This document shows, piece by piece, positions 10,182 to 19,437 of a stretch of 64,000 bases of DNA. The stretch lies in contig NZ_JACIDZ010000005.1 in the NCBI RefSeq assembly GCF_014196625.1, positions 124,001 through 188,000 on the forward strand, in the 5' to 3' direction. Origin of the DNA: Martelella radicis (lineage in GTDB: Bacteria; Pseudomonadota; Alphaproteobacteria; Rhizobiales; Rhizobiaceae). How positions within the stretch are numbered: the first letter of the stretch is position 1; each line of letters begins with the position of its first letter. The translations under genes were made by a program, and so were the position numbers. Below the pieces are notes generated by a model, which saw nothing but the letters and a program-made list of their open reading frames with translations, did no database searches and was not told where the DNA came from.

Positions 10182-10585
10182 CCGTTCACCCGTCTTGCAT
10201 CTTCCGGACCATGCTGCACGGCCAAAAGGCGTGTAGAACGCCCCGCCGACGCAGAAGCCCGGCGCCCTGTCTAGCCCAGCCGGCGCGCCTCCGCACGGTT
10301 TTTTCTGAAGAAATCAACGATTGCGGCCGTCTGCCGCCAATCCGAGAAACAACCACAAGCGCGAATCGATCCGCAGCAGGGCGGGGCGGTCACGTCTGTT
10401 TTACCAGGAATGGTGCTGGACGGGCCCGTTCCGGCGCATATACTCGTTCCATAACAGAACCGGTGCGCATTGCGGAACGAAGGGATCGCGGCCTTTCACC
10501 CCGACACGGTTCAATAAAAACGAAGCCCGGCCTGCGGTCCTTATTAGGACGCGCAAGCGTCCCGTATTCGGAAAGGCCAACCACG
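10182..10585. other. divergent intergenic region between dctQ and the GAF-EAL gene
   Basis: An open frame upstream of the GAF-EAL start crosses this region in phase but shows no protein-like pattern. It should contain promoters for both flanking genes. A small perfect hairpin, GGACGC-GCAA-GCGTCC at 10547-10562, lies 24 bp before the GAF-EAL start. No binding site was recognised. Confidence 0.4.
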
Positions 10586-11809
10586 ATGAGCCGCCTGCCC
10601 CTCAAACTCGAATTCGACGGTCCGTCGGACAACGGGGATACGCTCGACCTCATTCTCGAGACCGTCCGCACCCATTTCGAAATGCAGGTGGCCTATGTGT
10701 CCGAGATCGTGGACGGCAATTCGATATTCCGTGCCGTCAGCGCCCCGGGTTTGGAAGCGCTTGCATTTCCCGGCGCCGTCTACAGCCTGCAGGAAGTCTA
10801 CTGCCAGCATATTCTTGACGGCCGGCTGCCGAGCGTGATGGCCGATACAGCGGCCCATCCGCTGGCCGTTTCGATGCCGATCACCACGAACGTTCCGATC
10901 GGCAGCCATCTGAGCGTTCCCGTCTACCGCGATGACGGGTCGGTCTTCGGCATGTTCTGCTGCCTGCGCTCGACCCCGCATCCGACGCTCGGCGAGCGCG
11001 ATCTGAAGATCATGGAAACCTTCGCCAACCTGGCCAGTCGACAGATCAATGCGGGCTTGCGCCGCCGCAGCGAAGCCGCCGCCGCCGCACGTCGCATCGA
11101 CAGCGCGCTCGAGGGCGATGCGTTGCGCATCGTGCTCCAGCCGATCGTCTCGCTCGAGACCGGCGCGCCGATCAAATTCGAGGCGCTGTCGCGCTTTGCC
11201 GGGGACCCCTACCGCCCGCCGAACCTCTGGTATGAGGAGGCAAGCGCGATCGGACGCCAGGTTGATCTGGAAGCGCTGTCGATCGTCAAGGCGCTTTCGC
11301 TTTTTGATCGGCTTCCACCCGATGTCACGATCGGCGTCAACGCCTCGCCGGAAACCATCGCCACGGGCGTTCTCGCCGATATCATCCGCACCAAGGACCC
11401 GGCGCGGGTGGTGGTGGAGGTAACCGAGCATGATATCGTGGAGGATCACGAGCGGCTGGGGCTCGAGCTTGACCGATTGAGATCGCTCGGCGTCAGAACG
11501 GCGGTGGACGATGTCGGTGCCGGCTTTTCAGGCCTTCTCGCCCTGTTGCGGATGAGACCCGACATCCTGAAGCTCGACATCGGGCTGATCCGCGATATCG
11601 ACACGAATCCGGCAAAACAGGCGCTCGTCGCCGGCATGGTCCATTTCGCCGAGCAGACCGGAGCAACCACGATCGCAGAGGGCGTGGAAACGGAAGCCGA
11701 GCGCGCCACCCTGCGCCAGCTCAGGGTGCAACACGGCCAGGGCTACCTCTTTGCCAAACCGATGGAAGTCGAAGACGCCAAAGCCTGGCTGGCGGCAAGG
11801 TGCGGCTAA
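10586..11809 (+). CDS. GAF-EAL protein, probable c-di-GMP phosphodiesterase
   Basis: A 407-residue cytoplasmic protein with an N-terminal GAF-like sensor (about residues 15-160) and an EAL domain (about 175-405). The EAL residues known to be needed for c-di-GMP hydrolysis are visible: FEALSR, the Asn in IGVNASPE, the Glu in VEVTEHD, the Asp pair in DDVGAG, the Lys in LKLDIG, the Glu in EGVETEAE and QGYLFAKP. It is therefore probably active. The start at 10586 is chosen because the upstream in-frame extension has no protein character. It may counterbalance the diguanylate cyclase at 54.9 kb. No transmembrane segment is seen. Confidence 0.9.
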   Translation: MSRLPLKLEFDGPSDNGDTLDLILETVRTHFEMQVAYVSEIVDGNSIFRAVSAPGLEALAFPGAVYSLQEVYCQHILDGRLPSVMADTAAHPLAVSMPITTNVPIGSHLSVPVYRDDGSVFGMFCCLRSTPHPTLGERDLKIMETFANLASRQINAGLRRRSEAAAAARRIDSALEGDALRIVLQPIVSLETGAPIKFEALSRFAGDPYRPPNLWYEEASAIGRQVDLEALSIVKALSLFDRLPPDVTIGVNASPETIATGVLADIIRTKDPARVVVEVTEHDIVEDHERLGLELDRLRSLGVRTAVDDVGAGFSGLLALLRMRPDILKLDIGLIRDIDTNPAKQALVAGMVHFAEQTGATTIAEGVETEAERATLRQLRVQHGQGYLFAKPMEVEDAKAWLAARCG

Positions 11810-11844
11810 GGTAGCCGGAGTTCCGAGGAAACAGGACCCATAGG

Positions 11845-13840
11845 CTATTGCTGCCCTACAAGTCGCTTGAGTTCGGGGACTAGCTTCATGGCGCTCGTTT
11901 CAGAGATATGAACGTTGTCGATCAAGCCATATTCGCCGTCAAACAGATCGCACCCTTCGTCTTGCTGGCAAAGAACCGAAATGAGGTCCAATCTCGATGC
12001 CAGGGTCTCGTCCGGAAGCAGCGTTTTGAACATTTCATTATCTTCTCTGTTCTCGCTGAACGCCCCTGCGCCACATAGACTGCTGTCCTTGCCCAAATAG
12101 GTTGAACGAACATAACAATTATAGGTCGTACCCGAGCCAACAGGCGCCACCGTGGCCACCACGGGAGTACCGCCAAGACCTCGGACTAGTTCGGCGCTCT
12201 CGGTCAACCTCCGCGAAAGCAGTTGTAACGAGTTATCAAAGCTCTCTTTCGCTCCATCCTCCTTGAGCAGCCCCTTGCCTGAAACATAAGACGACCATTT
12301 GCCAGCGACGATCACAGCGCGAAGGCTCGGTATCTCGTGAAGCCTTTCAAGGACATTGGTGTTGAACTGCCGGCAGGCAGAGCGCATCTCGTTGCTGGGC
12401 AACATTTCGACATCCGGTATCGGAGGGCAACCTGCCTTGGTCAGGATCATTCCGGAATAGCCCTCAGCTTCGACAAGAGCCCGGAAAGCCGGAATTAACT
12501 GAGCCGCATGAGAATCTCCCCACAAAACCAGTGTGGGTGAACTGTCGGGGTCCCCGATGGTGCAGACACCTGATTGCGGCAGCAAGTCTCCTCGCACCAT
12601 GCACGGATGGCCCTGAAATATCTGAACTTCCTGCTTCGATTGCACTATCCATTCCGGCATATCATGCCGTGCCGGAAAGCCGTGGGTTTTAATGAGAAAG
12701 AAAGAACAGGTGAGAACCAAAGTGATAGAAAAAGCTGCAAACGGCACCCAGAACCTCAAATTCGCCAGTGTCGCTGACCGGCGCCGGATTGAAGGCTCGA
12801 CAAGGGTTACGATGGCATAGGATGACAGCAACATCAGCAAAAGCTGACCGGTAATGACAACTATGCCGGGCTCGACAGGAGAAGCGAGTCCCCAGAACAC
12901 GATAATGGGCCAATGAACCAGATAGAGAGGATAAGAGAGCCTGCCAATAAAGGTCATCAACCCACCCGCAAGGATCCCGGAACACGGGTTGCCGAACTGC
13001 CCGGCGTACAGGATCAATGATGTTCCAACAACAGGAATGAGCGCACTGAACCCTGGGAACGGCGTTAACTCTGAATAATTGAAAAACGCATAGCCCAAAA
13101 GCAACGAGCCGATCAGGAAGATTGCTGTCGCCGTCAGCTTTCCAAGCTCCAGCCGGCCTTTTCCTGCAAGTCCCAGAATACCGCCGAGCGCAAGCTCCCA
13201 GGCGCGCGTCGGCAGCATGAAGTACGAGAAGCTGGGATTTGTTGCCAAAACAGCCTGCGACCAATACAAGCTCGCGCCAGCCACAAGGATCAGGCTTGCG
13301 ATCACTCCTTTCCGGCCAAGAAATCTCGATGCGATGAACAGCAAAATCGGCCAGAAAATGTAGAACTGCTCCTCGACGCCAAGCGACCAGGTGTGAAGCA
13401 AAGGCTCCTCTGCCGAGTTCGCTCCGAAATAATTATCCCGCCGGTAAAAAACGATATTTGAAATGGAAAGCGCCGCGCCAGCCAAACTCTTTCCATATCG
13501 TACAAGCTCTTCCGGATAAAGAATAAAATAAGCAAAAACCGATGTAAATATTAATGTAACAAAAAGCGCTGGAAATATCCTTCGAACACGCCGAATGTAA
13601 AATTCAATAATTGAAAATTTACCGGCCTCTATCCTGTTTGCAATATCCTGCGTTATCAGAAATCCGGATATAACAAAAAACACATCGACGCCAACATATC
13701 CCCCCCGAGATAAAGTCGAATCCCATATGGAACAAAACGACCGAAATCACAGCTACCGCTCTCATTCCGTCGATGTCAGGTCTAAATTGTATAAATCTGC
13801 TTTTGTTCAGCGCCTCAGCGCCCATTCGAGAATCATTCAT
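11845..13840 (-). pseudogene. acyltransferase-3 / SGNH O-acetyltransferase, frameshifted in a G7 run
   Basis: The two parts together encode about 664 residues, the usual length for OafA-like O-acetyltransferases with a C-terminal SGNH domain. The N-terminal part (13840 to about 13700) has FRPDIDGMRAVAVISVVLFH and the first helix. The larger part, open from 13683 to 11845, has VISGFLITQDI, the ISNIVF and LLHTWSLGVEEQFYIFWP motifs, about ten helices, and the SGNH block with LWGDSHAAQL and DNVHIS. The frames join only if the run of seven G (C at 13700-13706 on the plus strand) loses one base, giving SGGYVGVDVFFVISGF. It may be phase-variable, broken or a sequencing error. It would acetylate a surface polysaccharide. 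GC is lower than in the neighbours. Confidence 0.85.
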
Positions 13841-13934
13841 TGGAAAAACTTCTATTCTGAAATCTCGCTGTAGTGGCGAGCGGCTCTGAGTTAAAACTTA
13901 GCTATACGAAAAGATACAATCGGAAATTCGAGCG

Positions 13935-13952
13935 AAATGTCTACAGACATTT
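13935..13952. promoter_or_regulatory. dyad upstream of the frameshifted acyltransferase
   Basis: AAATGTC at 13935-13941 and GACATTT at 13946-13952 form a perfect 7-bp inverted repeat with a TACA spacer. It lies about 95 bp before the acyltransferase start, in AT-rich DNA. It could be a repressor site; no regulator is known. Confidence 0.3.
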
Positions 13953-14468
13953 TCATGAGGAATTGCCATATTGCAACCCTATTTTATTGCCCCGCGTCGG
14001 CGCAGTCTGAATGGTTTCTTCTCCAGGCACGCCGAAATTGCTGGAGACTTCAATCAAAGAAAAAACAGTATCTGGGGTCGGCTGGACGTGCCCATATGCT
14101 CGACAGATGGATGAGGTGGGCTGCCGCAAACGGGCCAATCGATCTGGCGACGTTGCGAAGAAGACGGAAATCATGGGGCGAAAGGTCAGGAATGCGTGCC
14201 GGGCGAGCACAATTCGCGCAAGAGCCCGCTCTTTCTTCCGAGACGAACTCAAACATCCACTGCAGTAATGATTTTCTTCACAGAGGGTACAGCTTGGCGC
14301 TCGAGCCATTTTCAGTTGCCGGGCGAGTTCGCAGACTGCCGCCGATCGCCCCCAAAATCTGCTATCATGCTGACGCTCAATCCGAACAAGCAAAACGCCT
14401 GGCGGGCGGCACTTAGTACGCCATGGCAATCAAAACCGAGGAAGGCAACATGTCTCGATGTGAGGGAT

Positions 14469-14487
14469 TTTGCGCGAAAAGCGCAAA
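14469..14487 (-). terminator. hairpin downstream of tRNA-Leu
   Basis: TTTGCGC at 14469-14475 pairs with GCGCAAA at 14481-14487 around a five-base loop, about 27 bases beyond the tRNA 3' end. It could end or trim the tRNA transcript. No U run follows. Confidence 0.4.
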
Positions 14488-14513
14488 CATATCAAGAACT
14501 TGAAAATGTGAAT

Positions 14514-14600
14514 TGGTGCCCAGAAGAGGACTCGAACCTCCACACCCTTGCGAGTACCAGCACCTGAAGCTGGCGCGTCTACCAATTCCGCCATCTGGGC
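14514..14600 (-). tRNA. tRNA-Leu(CAG)
   Basis: An 87-nt gene including an encoded CCA. Acceptor GCCCAGA pairs with TCTGGGC. The anticodon stem is CCAGC/GCTGG with loop TTCAGGT, giving anticodon CAG. A long variable arm and the GGTTCGAGTCC T-loop confirm a class II leucine tRNA. The DNA on its 3' side is lower-GC and contains the frameshifted acyltransferase, as in a tRNA-associated insertion. Confidence 0.97.
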
Positions 14601-14700
14601 AACGACCGCTCGTTTAAGAGACCCGGCGGGTTTCGTCAACGGGTATTTGACGTTTTGACGACAAAAATTTTGCCCGCCCCGCCGGACGGGCGCGCAGGCC

Positions 14701-15003
14701 TCAGTCTTCGGCCTTCTGCGCGTCCGTGCGGTCGACATGGCCGAGGTCGCGTTCGGGGTCGACGATATCGCGGATCATCTGCTTCAGTTCCTTCGGTCCG
14801 GGAAAGCCGCCGTCGCGCTTGCGCTCCCAAACCAGCGCGTCATCGACCCGGATTTCGAATATGCCGCCGGTTCCGGGCTTCAGCGTCACCGCGCCGAGCT
14901 CGAGCGAAAAGGTCGAGAGCAGCTCCTGCGCCATCCAGGCCGAGCGCATCAGCCAGTTGCACATGCTGCAATATTCAATGGTCACCACCGGTTTCTCGCT
15001 CAT
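14701..15003 (-). CDS. SelW/SelT/SelH-family thioredoxin-like protein
   Basis: A 100-residue cytoplasmic protein of the Rdx/SelW group. It begins with a beta strand and VTIEYCSMCNW, in which the CxxC pair replaces the selenocysteine motif of animal homologues, followed by a helix and the family's GTGGIFEIRVDD region. Bacterial members are thought to act in redox reactions, but the partner is not known. The start at 15003 is chosen because MSEKPVVTIEY begins directly with the fold; a longer reading from 15063 adds 20 residues. Confidence 0.85.
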   Translation of the reverse strand: MSEKPVVTIEYCSMCNWLMRSAWMAQELLSTFSLELGAVTLKPGTGGIFEIRVDDALVWERKRDGGFPGPKELKQMIRDIVDPERDLGHVDRTDAQKAED

Positions 15004-15142
15004 CGGGCATTCCTGTTTCTGCGGTTTCGCTTCCGCGTTCCATAGTCGCATGACCAAACGCAAGACAATAGTGCCTGCGGGATTTATCCTAAGGCTCTGT
15101 TTTCATGATAGCCTGGGCGAAATCGGAAGGGAGGAGCCTGTC

Positions 15143-15643
15143 ATGACGGAAGAGGTCTTCGAGGGCGGTTGTTTCTGCGGCGCGGTACGCTTTGCCATGC
15201 ACGGACGGCCGATGGTTGTTCACGCCTGTCACTGCAAGGACTGTCAGCGGCAATCGGGCGGTCCCTTCGTCATCAACGGGCTGATCGAGGCGGACGGGAT
15301 CAGGCTGGCAAAGGGTAAGCCCGCATGCCGCACGCTTGCCACCGACAGCGGTTATCCGCATGATGTCTATTTCTGCGCCGATTGCGGCTCGGCCCTGTGG
15401 AGCGACTACGGCCGGCGCGGCTGGATGCTGTTCTTGCGCATCGCCACGCTCGATGCGCCGGAAAGTTTCGTTCCCGACGTTCATATCTACACGGTTTCGA
15501 AATTGCCCTGGCTGCCGCTGCCCGACGGGGTGCCAAGCTTCGAACACTATTACGACATGAAGACCGGATGGTCGGCCGACAGCCTCGCACGGCGGAGAAA
15601 AGCACGGGCGCTCGCCGAGAAAAAGGGAGACAACCCGGCCTGA
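15143..15643 (+). CDS. GFA-family zinc protein (Mss4-like fold)
   Basis: A 166-residue protein of the glutathione-dependent formaldehyde-activating (GFA) family. The zinc-binding cysteines are in GGCFCGAVRF, HACHCKDCQRQSG and FCADCGSALW. It binds zinc in a beta-tent fold; most members lack proven enzyme activity. The start at 15143 has GGGAGG about 8 bases before it and matches the family N-terminus, although the frame is open further upstream. It is divergent from the SelW-like gene and followed by the lipoprotein gene. Confidence 0.92.
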   Translation: MTEEVFEGGCFCGAVRFAMHGRPMVVHACHCKDCQRQSGGPFVINGLIEADGIRLAKGKPACRTLATDSGYPHDVYFCADCGSALWSDYGRRGWMLFLRIATLDAPESFVPDVHIYTVSKLPWLPLPDGVPSFEHYYDMKTGWSADSLARRRKARALAEKKGDNPA

Positions 15644-15730
15644 TTTGCGCGACGGCGGGAACCAAAAGCCTGCTCGGCGGTTGCTTTTTCAGGCAAAATA
15701 GGCCTTTCTAGCGCAAAGACAGGACCGCAG

Positions 15731-16339
15731 ATGAGTATCAAAGTGAAACCGTTCCTCGCCACAACCCTTACTGCCTGCGCCGTTCTTCTGGCGGGCTGCA
15801 CCACCTATGAGCAGCCGCGCAACCTGCCCGCGCCCACCCAGCCGCAGACCCCGCGCACCGCCGTGGATGGCCAGTGGCTGGACAAGGACGGCATTATTTC
15901 GAGCTTCTCCGCCGGCCAGTTCGAAACCCGCACGACGGATTCCAACCAGGTGCTTGCCGTCGGCAGCTACACGGTCAACGGGAACGTGGTCGAGATCGAT
16001 GTCACCTCGGTGCTGCGCCAGACCCGTTCGCGCGTCAACTGCGCCATTGCCGCACCCTATCTGATGAACTGCACGCCGAGCCAGGGCGGCCGCTTCTCGC
16101 TGTACAAGCCGGCGGCAGCGCCTATCGGCTTCACCCTGGACGACGCGGCCGCCATGGCGGCAAATGCGACCCAGCAGCAGATGGCGCCCGGCGCCACAAT
16201 GGGCGGCCAGCAGATGGGCGCCGCCCAACAGCAGATGGGCAGCCAGACCTATTCGACCGCCAATCCATCAAGCACCTATCCGGCAGCAACGGCCCCTGGC
16301 GTCAACTTCTCCACGATGCAAAGTAGTTCCAACTACTAG
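15731..16339 (+). CDS. omp10: Omp10-like outer-membrane lipoprotein
   Basis: A 202-residue lipoprotein with signal peptide and lipobox LLAGC (Cys at about 23). Residues 45-120 resemble Brucella Omp10: the GQWLDKDGIISSFSAGQFETRTTD block, then VEIDVTSVLRQTRSRVNCAI and LMNCTPSQGGRFSL with two conserved cysteines. The C-terminal third is unlike Omp10: a Gln/Met/Ala/Gly-rich low-complexity tail with repeated QQQM/GGQQMG units, probably disordered. It should be an outer-membrane protein of unclear function, common in Rhizobiales. Confidence 0.87.
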   Translation: MSIKVKPFLATTLTACAVLLAGCTTYEQPRNLPAPTQPQTPRTAVDGQWLDKDGIISSFSAGQFETRTTDSNQVLAVGSYTVNGNVVEIDVTSVLRQTRSRVNCAIAAPYLMNCTPSQGGRFSLYKPAAAPIGFTLDDAAAMAANATQQQMAPGATMGGQQMGAAQQQMGSQTYSTANPSSTYPAATAPGVNFSTMQSSSNY

Positions 16340-16362
16340 GGCCAGGCGGGTCAAAACGGCTC

Positions 16363-16397
16363 TTTGAGAGGCCAGTGGGCTGCAAACGCCTCTCAAA
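16363..16397. terminator. hairpin after the Omp10-like gene
   Basis: TTTGAGAGG at 16363-16371 pairs perfectly with CCTCTCAAA at 16389-16397, nested in a partial outer repeat (GGCGGG near 16346 and CCCGCC near 16420). It lies between the lipoprotein and nucleotidase genes and may end the first transcript. Confidence 0.45.
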
Positions 16398-16505
16398 CAT
16401 CAATTCGAGGCTTGACGGCCCGCCTAAAATCATCGTCACATTCCATGGCTATACTCGGCACCGGGGCCTAAGCGCCGCGCCCTTTCTTCGAACCAGGAGT
16501 CCGCC

Positions 16506-18125
16506 ATGCATTCCCTTTCCAAAGCCGCCCTGCTCGCGGCGTCCGTGCTGTCGCTTTCGGCCGGCAGCGCGTTTGCCGATTTTGAGCTCGAGATCCTGCA
16601 CAACAACGATTTCCACTCGCGTTTCGATTCGATCAACAAATATGATTCCAGCTGCTCGGCGGAAGACGATGCTGCTGGCGATTGCTTCGGCGGCGCGGCG
16701 CGGCTCCTGACGGCGATCAATGAGACCCGTGATGCGCTGAAAGCGGACGGCAAGAACGTGATCCTGCTGAACGCCGGCGACAATTTCCAGGGTTCGCTGT
16801 TCTACACCTTCTACAAGGGAGAGATGGAAGGCGAGTTCATGAACATGGCCGGCTACGACGCGATGACCGTCGGCAACCATGAATTCGACGACAGCGAGGA
16901 CGGGCTGAAGACCTTCCTCGATATCGTCACCTTTCCCGTGGTCACGGCCAATGTGAAGACCAATGCCGATTCGACCGTCAACGACATGATCGAGCCGTCG
17001 ATCATCCTCGACATCGACGGCGAGAAGGTCGGCATCATCGGCGCCGTTACCAATGACACGCCGGAAATTGCCTCGCCGGGCAAGAATATCGACATCACCG
17101 TCGATGTCGACGCGATCACGGCTGAGGTCGAGAAGCTTCAGGGCGAAGGCGTCAACAAGATCATCGCGCTCACCCATGTGGGCTATCCGCGCGATCTCGC
17201 GGCGATCGCCGTGATCCCGGGCGTCGATGTCGTCGTCGGCGGTCACTCGCACACGCTCTTGTCCAACACCGACGAGAAGGCCGCTGGCCCCTACCCGACC
17301 ATGGTCGACAATCCGGATGGCTATCAGGTGCCGGTGGTTCAGGCCAACCAGTACGGCAAATATCTCGGCGACCTCAATGTCGTCTTCAACGACGAGGGCG
17401 TCGTCACCTCGGCCAAGGGCGACCCGATCCTTCTCGATGCGTCCTTCAGCCCGAATGAGGATGTTGCCGCCTGGATTTCGGAAAAGGCCGGCCCCATCGA
17501 AGAACTGAAGATGGAGGAGGTCGGCGAGACGACCGCCCAGATCGTCGGCGAACGCGACGTCTGCCGTGCCGAGGAATGCCCGATGGGCAATCTCGTAGCC
17601 GACGCCATGGTTGACCGCGTTGCCGACCAGGGCGTCACCATTGCCATTCAGAATGGCGGCGGCGTGCGCGCCTCCATCGATCCCGGCGTTGTCACCATGG
17701 GCGAGGTCCTGACCGTGCTGCCCTTCCAGAACACGATCGCCACTTTCCAGCTCAAGGGGTCCGATATCGTTGCGGCACTGGAAAACGGCCTGTCCCAGAT
17801 CGAGGACGGCGGCGGCCGCTATCCGCAGGTCTCCGGGCTCAAATACACCTATGATGCCAGCAAGGAGCCGGGCAGCCGGGTCGTGTCCGTCGAGGTCGAA
17901 ACCGGCGAGGATGAGTTCGCCCCCATCGATCCCGAAACGGTCTATGGCGTCGTCACCAACAACTACATGCGCGGCGGCGGCGACGGCTATGCGGTCTTCG
18001 CCGAAAAGGGCATGAACGCCTATGACTTCGGCCCGAACCTGGAAGAGGCCGTTGCCGAATATCTCGGCGAGAACAGCCCATACACGCCCTATGTGGACGG
18101 CCGCATCACCAATGTCGCCAAATAA
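16506..18125 (+). CDS. 5'-nucleotidase / UDP-sugar hydrolase family protein
   Basis: A 539-residue periplasmic metallophosphoesterase. A signal peptide ends near AGSAFA (about residue 22). The two-metal site is seen in LHNNDFHSRFD, NAGDNFQGSLFY, GNHEFDD, THVGYP and GGHSHTLL. The C-terminal nucleotide-binding domain has GNLVADAM, IAIQNGGGVRASI and NNYMRGGGDGY. It removes 5'-phosphates from nucleotides, and some members cleave UDP-glucose, to supply nucleosides and phosphate. AGGAG precedes the start. A clear hairpin terminator follows. Confidence 0.95.
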   Translation: MHSLSKAALLAASVLSLSAGSAFADFELEILHNNDFHSRFDSINKYDSSCSAEDDAAGDCFGGAARLLTAINETRDALKADGKNVILLNAGDNFQGSLFYTFYKGEMEGEFMNMAGYDAMTVGNHEFDDSEDGLKTFLDIVTFPVVTANVKTNADSTVNDMIEPSIILDIDGEKVGIIGAVTNDTPEIASPGKNIDITVDVDAITAEVEKLQGEGVNKIIALTHVGYPRDLAAIAVIPGVDVVVGGHSHTLLSNTDEKAAGPYPTMVDNPDGYQVPVVQANQYGKYLGDLNVVFNDEGVVTSAKGDPILLDASFSPNEDVAAWISEKAGPIEELKMEEVGETTAQIVGERDVCRAEECPMGNLVADAMVDRVADQGVTIAIQNGGGVRASIDPGVVTMGEVLTVLPFQNTIATFQLKGSDIVAALENGLSQIEDGGGRYPQVSGLKYTYDASKEPGSRVVSVEVETGEDEFAPIDPETVYGVVTNNYMRGGGDGYAVFAEKGMNAYDFGPNLEEAVAEYLGENSPYTPYVDGRITNVAK

Positions 18126-18149
18126 GGCTTCAGTCTGAAAGCACCCAGG

Positions 18150-18180
18150 CGGCCCGGCATTGTCGGGCCGTTTGCTTTTT
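18150..18180 (+). terminator. Rho-independent terminator of the 5'-nucleotidase gene
   Basis: CGGCCCG at 18150-18156 pairs with CGGGCCG at 18164-18170, followed by TTTGCTTTTT. The stem can extend inward with a wobble pair. It starts 24 bp after the stop codon. Confidence 0.8.
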
Positions 18181-18301
18181 CGCGAAGCGGTGCGGCAATT
18201 TCGCGGTCTGGCGGGGCATGGGCTTCGTATCTATATAGGGCGAAAGGTCCGGCGCCATTTCGAAGAAATCGGACCCCATGAAACGGAACCGGGAAAGATC
18301 A

Positions 18302-19339
18302 ATGTCTGAAATGCATGCCGCCTGGCCGGACAACCACCCAAGCGTCGCCTTCGGCAAGATCGGCGTCCTGCTCGTCAATCTCGGAACGCCGGACGGCACA
18401 GACAAGAAATCCATGCGCCGCTATCTGGAAGAGTTCCTGACCGACAAGCGCGTGATCGAATGGCCGAAAGCGCTCTGGTATCCGATCCTTTACGGCATCG
18501 TTCTCAATCGTCGCCCGGCCAAGGTGGGCGAGGCCTATGAGCTGATCTGGAACAAGGAGCAGAACGAGAGCTTTCTGCGCACCTACACGCGCAGCCAGGC
18601 CGAAAAGCTCGCGGGACATTACGCAGGCACCGAGAACCTGGTGATCGACTGGGCGATGCGCTACGGCCAGCCCTCGATCCCCGCCCGCATCGAGGCGCTG
18701 AAGGCAGCGGGCTGCGAACGCATTCTTCTCTTTCCGCTCTACCCGCAATATGCCGCCTCGACCACGGCCACGGTCAACGACAAGGCGTTCCAGACATTGC
18801 TCGACATGCGCTGGCAGCCGGCGCTTCGAACAGTTCCTCCCTATCACGACGACCCGGTCTATATTGACGCGCTGGCGCAATCGGTGACCGACCATCTGGC
18901 AACGCTCGACTGGGAACCGGAACTGATCATCACCTCGTTCCACGGCATTCCGCAGTCCTATTTCAAGAAGGGCGACCCCTATCACTGCCAGTGCCAGAAG
19001 ACGGCGCGGCTTCTGCGCGAGAAGCTCGGCCTCTCGAAGGACAGGCTGATGATCACCTTCCAGTCCCGCTTCGGGCCGGAGGAATGGCTGCAGCCCTATA
19101 CGGACAAGACTGTCGAGGGCCTGCCGAGAAAGGGCGTGAAGCGGATCGCCGTGATCAATCCCGGCTTCGTCTCCGACTGTCTGGAAACGCTTGAAGAGAT
19201 CGGCGAGCAGGCGCGCGAGAGCTTTCTCGAGCATGGCGGCGAGAAATTCACCCATATCCCCTGTCTCAACGACACCCCTCTCGGCATGCGGGTGATCGAA
19301 CATGTGGTGAAGCGCGAGCTTCGCGGCTGGCTGGAATAG
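18302..19339 (+). CDS. hemH: ferrochelatase
   Basis: A 345-residue enzyme that inserts ferrous iron into protoporphyrin IX, the last step of haem synthesis. Family marks are GVLLVNLGTPDG, the catalytic His in ITSFHGIPQSYFKKGDPYHCQC and the FQSRFGPEEWLQPYT block with the conserved Glu. The sequence matches alphaproteobacterial ferrochelatases in length. An in-frame ATG at 18278 would add eight residues; 18302 has GGAAAG just before it. It is monocistronic here, and the band-7 gene follows after about 100 bp. Confidence 0.96.
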   Translation: MSEMHAAWPDNHPSVAFGKIGVLLVNLGTPDGTDKKSMRRYLEEFLTDKRVIEWPKALWYPILYGIVLNRRPAKVGEAYELIWNKEQNESFLRTYTRSQAEKLAGHYAGTENLVIDWAMRYGQPSIPARIEALKAAGCERILLFPLYPQYAASTTATVNDKAFQTLLDMRWQPALRTVPPYHDDPVYIDALAQSVTDHLATLDWEPELIITSFHGIPQSYFKKGDPYHCQCQKTARLLREKLGLSKDRLMITFQSRFGPEEWLQPYTDKTVEGLPRKGVKRIAVINPGFVSDCLETLEEIGEQARESFLEHGGEKFTHIPCLNDTPLGMRVIEHVVKRELRGWLE

Positions 19340-19437
19340 ACCGGACGCAGAAATGAAAAGGACACGCAAAGCGTGTCTCCCTATGATAAGAACGACAAGG
19401 CACCGCTACATTCGGCCGGTGCACGGGAGGAAATGAC

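Larger units (their letters stand above)
13841..14513. other. gene-free stretch between the acyltransferase and tRNA-Leu
   Basis: About 670 bp with open frames on both strands, but none has domain-like composition or a good ribosome site. The left 150 bp are AT-rich and probably hold the acyltransferase promoter. The rest may be remnant DNA of an insertion next to tRNA-Leu. A hairpin near 14469-14487 is listed separately. Confidence 0.45.

Noticed and set aside
13937..14429. Overlapping open frames on both strands between the acyltransferase and tRNA-Leu
   Set aside because: Neither strand gives a protein-like sequence or a ribosome site. Opposed long frames in one place usually mean neither is real.
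15664..15690. Terminator after the GFA-family gene
   Set aside because: AAAAGC and GCTTTT can pair, but the inner bases do not, so the stem is too weak to call.
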